Shown here: positions 29,972 through 33,562 of the stretch, one piece after another
How the letters are laid out: the number at the start of each line of letters is the position of its first letter
How positions within the stretch are numbered: position 1 is the first letter of the stretch
Assembly (NCBI GenBank): GCA_947644325.1
Contig: CANRZD010000009.1
Coordinates: 1 to 33,562 of the forward strand
Reading direction: 5' to 3'
Length of the DNA stretch: 33,562 nucleotides
From: an uncultured Clostridia bacterium
GTDB taxonomy: Bacteria > Bacillota > Clostridia > Oscillospirales > Acutalibacteraceae
The notes under the pieces: model-generated
Databases searched by the model: none
What the model was told of the DNA's origin: nothing
Seen by the model: the letters and a program-made list of their open reading frames with translations, nothing else
Made by a program: the position numbers and the translations under genes

Positions 29972-30319
29972 ATGGCAAAATGGATCTACGCGGCCCTGGC
30001 CGGGGGCTGGGTGCTGAGCATGTTTTACGAGTGCGTGCAGACAAAGAGCGGGGCGGGGGCCTATTTCATCTCCGCCGTGGTGGGGGTGACCCTGTGCGCC
30101 ATCCTTTTTGTAAAAGACCTGCGGCACCCGGAAAAGGAGAAGCCCGTGCCCCGGATGCTGCACTTTTTGGGGGCGGCGGCGTCGGCGGCGCTTTTCACCG
30201 CGGCCCTTTCCCGGGCCGCCGAGGCCGGGAGCTATGTGCGCTTTCTGCCCTTTTATGTTGTGATGTTCCTGTACTTTCTGGGGGCGGGCGTATTTATGTG
30301 GTGGAAGGAGCGCGGCTGA
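29972..30319 (+). CDS. Small integral membrane protein upstream of the ECF genes
   Basis: A 115-residue protein with four predicted hydrophobic segments (about 4-20, 30-47, 63-80 and 88-107) and a short basic loop (KDLRHPEKEKP). I recognise no family. AAGGAGG precedes the ATG, and the stop overlaps the start of ecfA1 (TGATGG). It is too short to be a typical S component of an ECF transporter (about 180-200 residues, six helices), so that role is not supported. Confidence 0.7.
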   Translation: MAKWIYAALAGGWVLSMFYECVQTKSGAGAYFISAVVGVTLCAILFVKDLRHPEKEKPVPRMLHFLGAAASAALFTAALSRAAEAGSYVRFLPFYVVMFLYFLGAGVFMWWKERG

Positions 30320-31185
30320 TGGCTTTTATCGATATAAAGGACGTGTGTTTTTCCTATGACCTGGAGGCCGGGGTGAAAAAGGACGTGCTGCACCATGTGA
30401 GCCTGCAGGTGGAGCGGGGGGAGTTCGTGGCGCTTTTGGGGCATAACGGCTGCGGGAAGTCCACCCTGTCGAAGCTTTTTAACGGGATGCTCACGGCGGG
30501 CTCCGGCCAAGTGCTCATAGACGGGCTGGACGCGGGGCTGGAAGAAAACCAGCTGGAGGTGCGCCGGCGGGTGGGCCTGGTCCTTCAGAACCCCGACAAC
30601 CAGCTGGTGGCGGGCATCGTGGAGGAGGACGTGGCCTTTGGCCCCGAGAACCTGGGGGTGCCCCCGGAGGAGATACGCCAGCGGGTGGACGCGGCCCTCA
30701 AGGCCGTGGACATGTACCACTACCGGGAACACGCCCCCCACAAGCTCTCCGGCGGGCAGAAGCAGCGGGTGGCCATCGCGGGCATCATCGCCATGGAGAC
30801 AAGCTGCATCGTGCTGGACGAGCCCACCGCCATGCTGGACCCCCGGGGCCGGGAGGAGGTCATGGAGACCATCACCCGGCTCAATAAAGAAAAGGGCATT
30901 ACCATTGTGCTCATCACCCACTACATGGACGAGGCCGTGCGGGCCGGGCGCGTGGTGGTCATGGACGACGGGCGCATCCTCATGGACGGCGCGCCCCGGG
31001 AGGTCTTCGGCCAGGTGGAGCGCTTAAAGCGCCACGATCTGGACGTGCCCCAGGCCACGGAGCTCTGCTACCGGCTGCAGGCGGCGGGGGTGAATCTGCC
31101 CGCCATACCCCTTTCGGTGGAGGAGTGCGTGGGGATGTTCCGGGAAATGTTAGGAGGGCGCGCGGATGAGCGAATGGATTCTTGA
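30319..31185 (+). CDS. ecfA1: ECF transporter ATPase component EcfA1
   Basis: A 288-residue ATPase powering energy-coupling-factor vitamin or metal uptake. Walker A GHNGCGKST (41-49), signature LSGGQKQR, Walker B CIVLDEPTAMLD and the LITHYMDEA H-loop are intact, and the C-terminal extension typical of EcfA is present. The start at 30319 has AAGGAG upstream and sits on the previous stop; the frame is open further upstream but lies within the small membrane protein gene. It overlaps ecfA2 by 20 bases. Confidence 0.93.
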   Translation: MAFIDIKDVCFSYDLEAGVKKDVLHHVSLQVERGEFVALLGHNGCGKSTLSKLFNGMLTAGSGQVLIDGLDAGLEENQLEVRRRVGLVLQNPDNQLVAGIVEEDVAFGPENLGVPPEEIRQRVDAALKAVDMYHYREHAPHKLSGGQKQRVAIAGIIAMETSCIVLDEPTAMLDPRGREEVMETITRLNKEKGITIVLITHYMDEAVRAGRVVVMDDGRILMDGAPREVFGQVERLKRHDLDVPQATELCYRLQAAGVNLPAIPLSVEECVGMFREMLGGRADERMDS

Positions 31186-32059
31186 GACAAAAAACCTTAC
31201 CTACCAATATAGCGCCGGCACGCCCTTTGAGAAGACGGCGGTGGAGGACGTTTCCATCCGCATCGGAAAGGGGGAGTTTATCGGGGTCATCGGCCACACG
31301 GGCAGCGGGAAGTCCACGCTGATTCAGCTTCTAAACGGCCTTCTGCGCCCCACCCGGGGCCAGGTGCTCTTAAACGGCCGGGACATCTGGCAGGAGCCCA
31401 AGAAGATACGGGCGGTGCGCTTTCAGGTGGGCATGGTGTTCCAGTACCCGGAGTACCAGCTCTTTGAAGAGACGGTCTTAAAGGACCTGATGTTCGGCCC
31501 TAAGAACATGGGGCTTTCTGACGAAGAAGCCGCGGCCCGGGCCAGAGAGGCCGCGGCCTTTACGGGGCTGCGGCCCGAGCTTCTGGAAAAATCCCCCTTT
31601 GAGCTTTCCGGCGGGGAAAAGCGCCGGGCGGCCATCGCGGGGGTCATCGCCATGGACCCGGAGGTGCTGATTCTCGACGAGCCCACGGCGGGGCTGGACC
31701 CCCGGGGCCGGGACGTGCTGCTGGCGCAGATCACCCAGTACCACAAGAAGCGGGGGAACACGGTGCTGCTGGTGTCTCACAGCATGGAGGACATCGGCCG
31801 CACGGCCGGGCGCCTTTTGGTGATGGACCACAGCCGGGCCGCCATGCTGGCCCCCACGAAGGAGGTCTTCGCCAAAGGGGAGGAGCTGGAAAAAATGGGC
31901 CTGCGGGTGCCGCAGATCACGAAGATCGTCCAGGAGCTCAGGGCCCTGGGGTGCCCGGTAGACCCCAGCACCCTGACGGTGGACGACGCGTTAAAGCAGC
32001 TCATCCCCTATTTCAAGCAGAAGCTGCCGGGAAAGGAGGCGGGGCCCCATGCTGTCTGA
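31166..32059 (+). CDS. ecfA2: ECF transporter ATPase component EcfA2
   Basis: A 297-residue partner ATPase with Walker A GHTGSGKST (43-51), the Q-loop VFQYPEYQLFE, signature LSGGEKRR, Walker B VLILDEPTAGLD and the H-loop VSHSM. The VFQYPEYQLF loop identifies the A2 subunit. It overlaps ecfA1 by 20 bases and ecfT by 11 bases, so the three are made together and assemble into the A1-A2-T module that serves various S components. Confidence 0.94.
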   Translation: MSEWILETKNLTYQYSAGTPFEKTAVEDVSIRIGKGEFIGVIGHTGSGKSTLIQLLNGLLRPTRGQVLLNGRDIWQEPKKIRAVRFQVGMVFQYPEYQLFEETVLKDLMFGPKNMGLSDEEAAARAREAAAFTGLRPELLEKSPFELSGGEKRRAAIAGVIAMDPEVLILDEPTAGLDPRGRDVLLAQITQYHKKRGNTVLLVSHSMEDIGRTAGRLLVMDHSRAAMLAPTKEVFAKGEELEKMGLRVPQITKIVQELRALGCPVDPSTLTVDDALKQLIPYFKQKLPGKEAGPHAV

Positions 32060-32867
32060 TATCACCCTGGGCCAGTTTTTCCCCAGAAAGAGCCTGATGC
32101 ACCGGGCCGACCCCCGGCTGAAGATCTGCCTGACGGTGTTTTCCATCGTGCTCATCTTTGTGGCGGGCAACTTCTGGGCCCTGGCCTTTTCGGCCCTTTA
32201 CATCGGGCTGGGCATGGTTTTATCGAAAATACCCCTTAAAATGTACCTGAAAAGCCTCAAGCCCATCCTGTTCCTGGTGGCCTTCACGGCGGTGCTGAAT
32301 GTCTTTTACGGCACGGGGGAGCCCCTGTGGCAGTGGGGCTTTTTGAAGGTCACGAGAAACGGCCTATTAAACTGCGCCTTCGTGTCCATCCGCATCATTG
32401 TGCTGATCTTGGCAAGCTCGGTGCTCACCTTCACCACCTCCCCCACCCAGCTGACAGACGCCCTGGAGCGCCTTCTGCGGCCCCTGTCGAAGCTGCGGGT
32501 GCCGGTGCACGAGTTCGCCATGATCATGACCATCGCTCTGCGCTTTGTGCCCCTGCTTCTGGAGGAGACGGAAAAGATCATGAGCGCCCAGAAGGCCCGG
32601 GGCGCGGACATGGAGAGCGGCGGGCTCATACAGCGCATAAAGGCCTTGATACCAGTGCTCATCCCCCTGTTCGTGTCGGCCTTCCGCCGGGCTTATGATT
32701 TGGCCACCGCCATGGAGAGCCGCTGCTACCACGGGGGTGAGGGCCGCACGAAGATGAAGGTGCTGCGCTTCTGCTCTCATGACTATCTTATCATCGGCTC
32801 GGCGGTTCTGGCCCTCGGGGTGTTTATCGCCCTGAATCTCATATTCCCGCCGGCCATCGCGGGGTGA
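32049..32867 (+). CDS. ecfT: ECF transporter transmembrane component EcfT
   Basis: A 272-residue membrane protein with about 5-6 helices. It has the EcfT N-terminus (SLMHRADPRLKI) and the cytoplasmic coupling helices with the Ala-Arg-Gly-like motifs AQKARGADMESG and ATAMESRCYHGG that bind the two ATPases. The genes are followed by truA, the arrangement common in Firmicutes. No S component is encoded nearby, consistent with a shared group II module. Confidence 0.93.
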   Translation: MLSDITLGQFFPRKSLMHRADPRLKICLTVFSIVLIFVAGNFWALAFSALYIGLGMVLSKIPLKMYLKSLKPILFLVAFTAVLNVFYGTGEPLWQWGFLKVTRNGLLNCAFVSIRIIVLILASSVLTFTTSPTQLTDALERLLRPLSKLRVPVHEFAMIMTIALRFVPLLLEETEKIMSAQKARGADMESGGLIQRIKALIPVLIPLFVSAFRRAYDLATAMESRCYHGGEGRTKMKVLRFCSHDYLIIGSAVLALGVFIALNLIFPPAIAG

Positions 32868-32879
32868 AAGGAGCGTACC

Positions 32880-33562
32880 ATGCCGAACCTTCTCCTCATC
32901 TTAAGCTACGACGGCGCGGGCTACCACGGCTGGCAGATACAGGAAAACGCCCTGACCGTGCAGGAGGTGTTCCAGTGGGCCCTGAAGAAGGTGACCGGCG
33001 GCGGGGAGGACATCAAGGCCTGCTCCCGCACGGACACCGGCGTGCACGCCAGGGAGTTCGCCGTGAGCCTCAAGACGGAAAGCCGCATCCCGCCGGAGCG
33101 CCTGCCCGCCGCCCTCAACCGCCACCTGCCCCCGGACATCGCGGTGAAAAGCTGCCGGCTGGTGCCCGATGATTTCCACGCCCGGTACTCCTGCCTGGGC
33201 AAGGAATACACCTATGAGATATGGAACCACCCGGTGCGGGACCCCTTCCTCTATAACCGGGCCCTGCACTACTGGTACCCCATAGACGAGGGGCTGCTGA
33301 ACCAGGCGGCGGCCCACTACCTGGGGGCCCACGACTTTACCTCCTTCTGCACCCTGGACCGCCGGGAGATGGGGGACATGACCCGCACCGTCACCACGGC
33401 AAAGGTGGAGCGCCAGGGGGACAAGGTGGTCTTCACCGTGGCGGCGGACGGCTTTCTCTACAACATGGTGCGCATCATGACGGGGACGCTGCTGCGGGTG
33501 CAGCAGGGGAAGCTTACGCCTTCGGACATCCCCGCCATACTGGCGGCCCGGGACCGCCGGGC
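32880..33562 (+). CDS. truA: tRNA pseudouridine synthase A (cut by window end)
   Basis: The first 227 codons of TruA, which makes pseudouridine at positions 38-40 of tRNA anticodon arms. The N-terminal LSYDGAGYHGWQ motif and the catalytic aspartate D52 in CSRTDTGVHA are visible, then YTYEIWN and FLYNMVRIMTGTLL near the end. The last ~20-30 residues lie beyond the window. AAAGGAG precedes the start. It stands 12 bases after ecfT. Confidence 0.95.
   Translation, partial: MPNLLLILSYDGAGYHGWQIQENALTVQEVFQWALKKVTGGGEDIKACSRTDTGVHAREFAVSLKTESRIPPERLPAALNRHLPPDIAVKSCRLVPDDFHARYSCLGKEYTYEIWNHPVRDPFLYNRALHYWYPIDEGLLNQAAAHYLGAHDFTSFCTLDRREMGDMTRTVTTAKVERQGDKVVFTVAADGFLYNMVRIMTGTLLRVQQGKLTPSDIPAILAARDRR

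Noticed and set aside
29980-30318. Upstream extension of the ecfA1 frame
   Set aside because: It is the shadow of the small membrane protein gene in another frame; AAGGAG and the family N-terminus support 30319.
29972-30319. S component of the ECF transporter
   Set aside because: Only 115 residues and about four helices; S components have six helices and about 180-200 residues.
1-33562. CRISPR arrays, tRNA and rRNA genes, insertion sequences
   Set aside because: No spaced direct repeats, cloverleaf sequences, rRNA segments or transposase reading frames were seen.

Overview
The window looks like the chromosome of a GC-rich, spore-forming, gut-type Clostridia bacterium (Oscillospiraceae/Ruminococcaceae-like). 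This rests on the gene set: an IreB regulator, a YpeB spore-germination protein, a BofA-like protein, a bile salt hydrolase, ECF transporter genes next to truA, and strong GGAGG ribosome sites. Most of the sequence is visibly GC-rich (43 of 60 bases in 1561-1620). The first ~1.47 kb is AT-rich (20 of 60 bases G+C in 241-300).

Layout. (1) 1-1470 is the end of an integrated element. It carries, on the minus strand, an HNH endonuclease with an ABC-three-component (ABC-3C) type C-terminus, overlapping by ATGA with a small ABC-3C middle component. The third partner, an SMC/ABC-type ATPase, would lie beyond the left edge. (2) The element junction falls inside rlmD (23S rRNA m5U methyltransferase), whose last ~93 residues are encoded by the AT-rich DNA. 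(3) The 2.8-3.15 kb gap holds a divergent promoter, an inverted repeat and a candidate ~100-nt small RNA with a perfect sigma-A promoter and a 15-bp terminator stem. (4) 3.1-8.5 kb: acetyltransferase, bile salt hydrolase, UMF1 transporter, a cohesin-like/cadherin-like surface protein, a small unknown protein and ireB. (5) 8.6-13.0 kb: plus-strand run of HD hydrolase, HAD phosphatase, a degenerate signal-peptidase-like membrane protein, a SpoU RNA methyltransferase and a MATE exporter. (6) 13.0-17.0 kb: acetyltransferase-ilvN operon, then a divergent run of TIM-barrel isomerase and two GH25 muramidase paralogues, the first lacking catalytic aspartates. (7) 17.0-24.1 kb, minus strand: ypeB, ABC exporter, murD, rnr and a 58-residue bofA-like gene. 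(8) 24.2-33.6 kb, plus strand: ruvC-ruvA-small membrane protein-ruvB, glmM, two methyltransferases, a small membrane protein, ecfA1-ecfA2-ecfT and truA (cut by the window end).

The most notable system is the ABC-3C conflict cassette at the edge of an element that has replaced the 3' end of rlmD. Other points of interest are the orphan small RNA, the paired intact/degenerate GH25 enzymes and the catalytically dead signal-peptidase-like protein. Promoters with 17-bp spacing can be read in front of most transcription units. I saw no tRNA, rRNA, CRISPR array or transposase.
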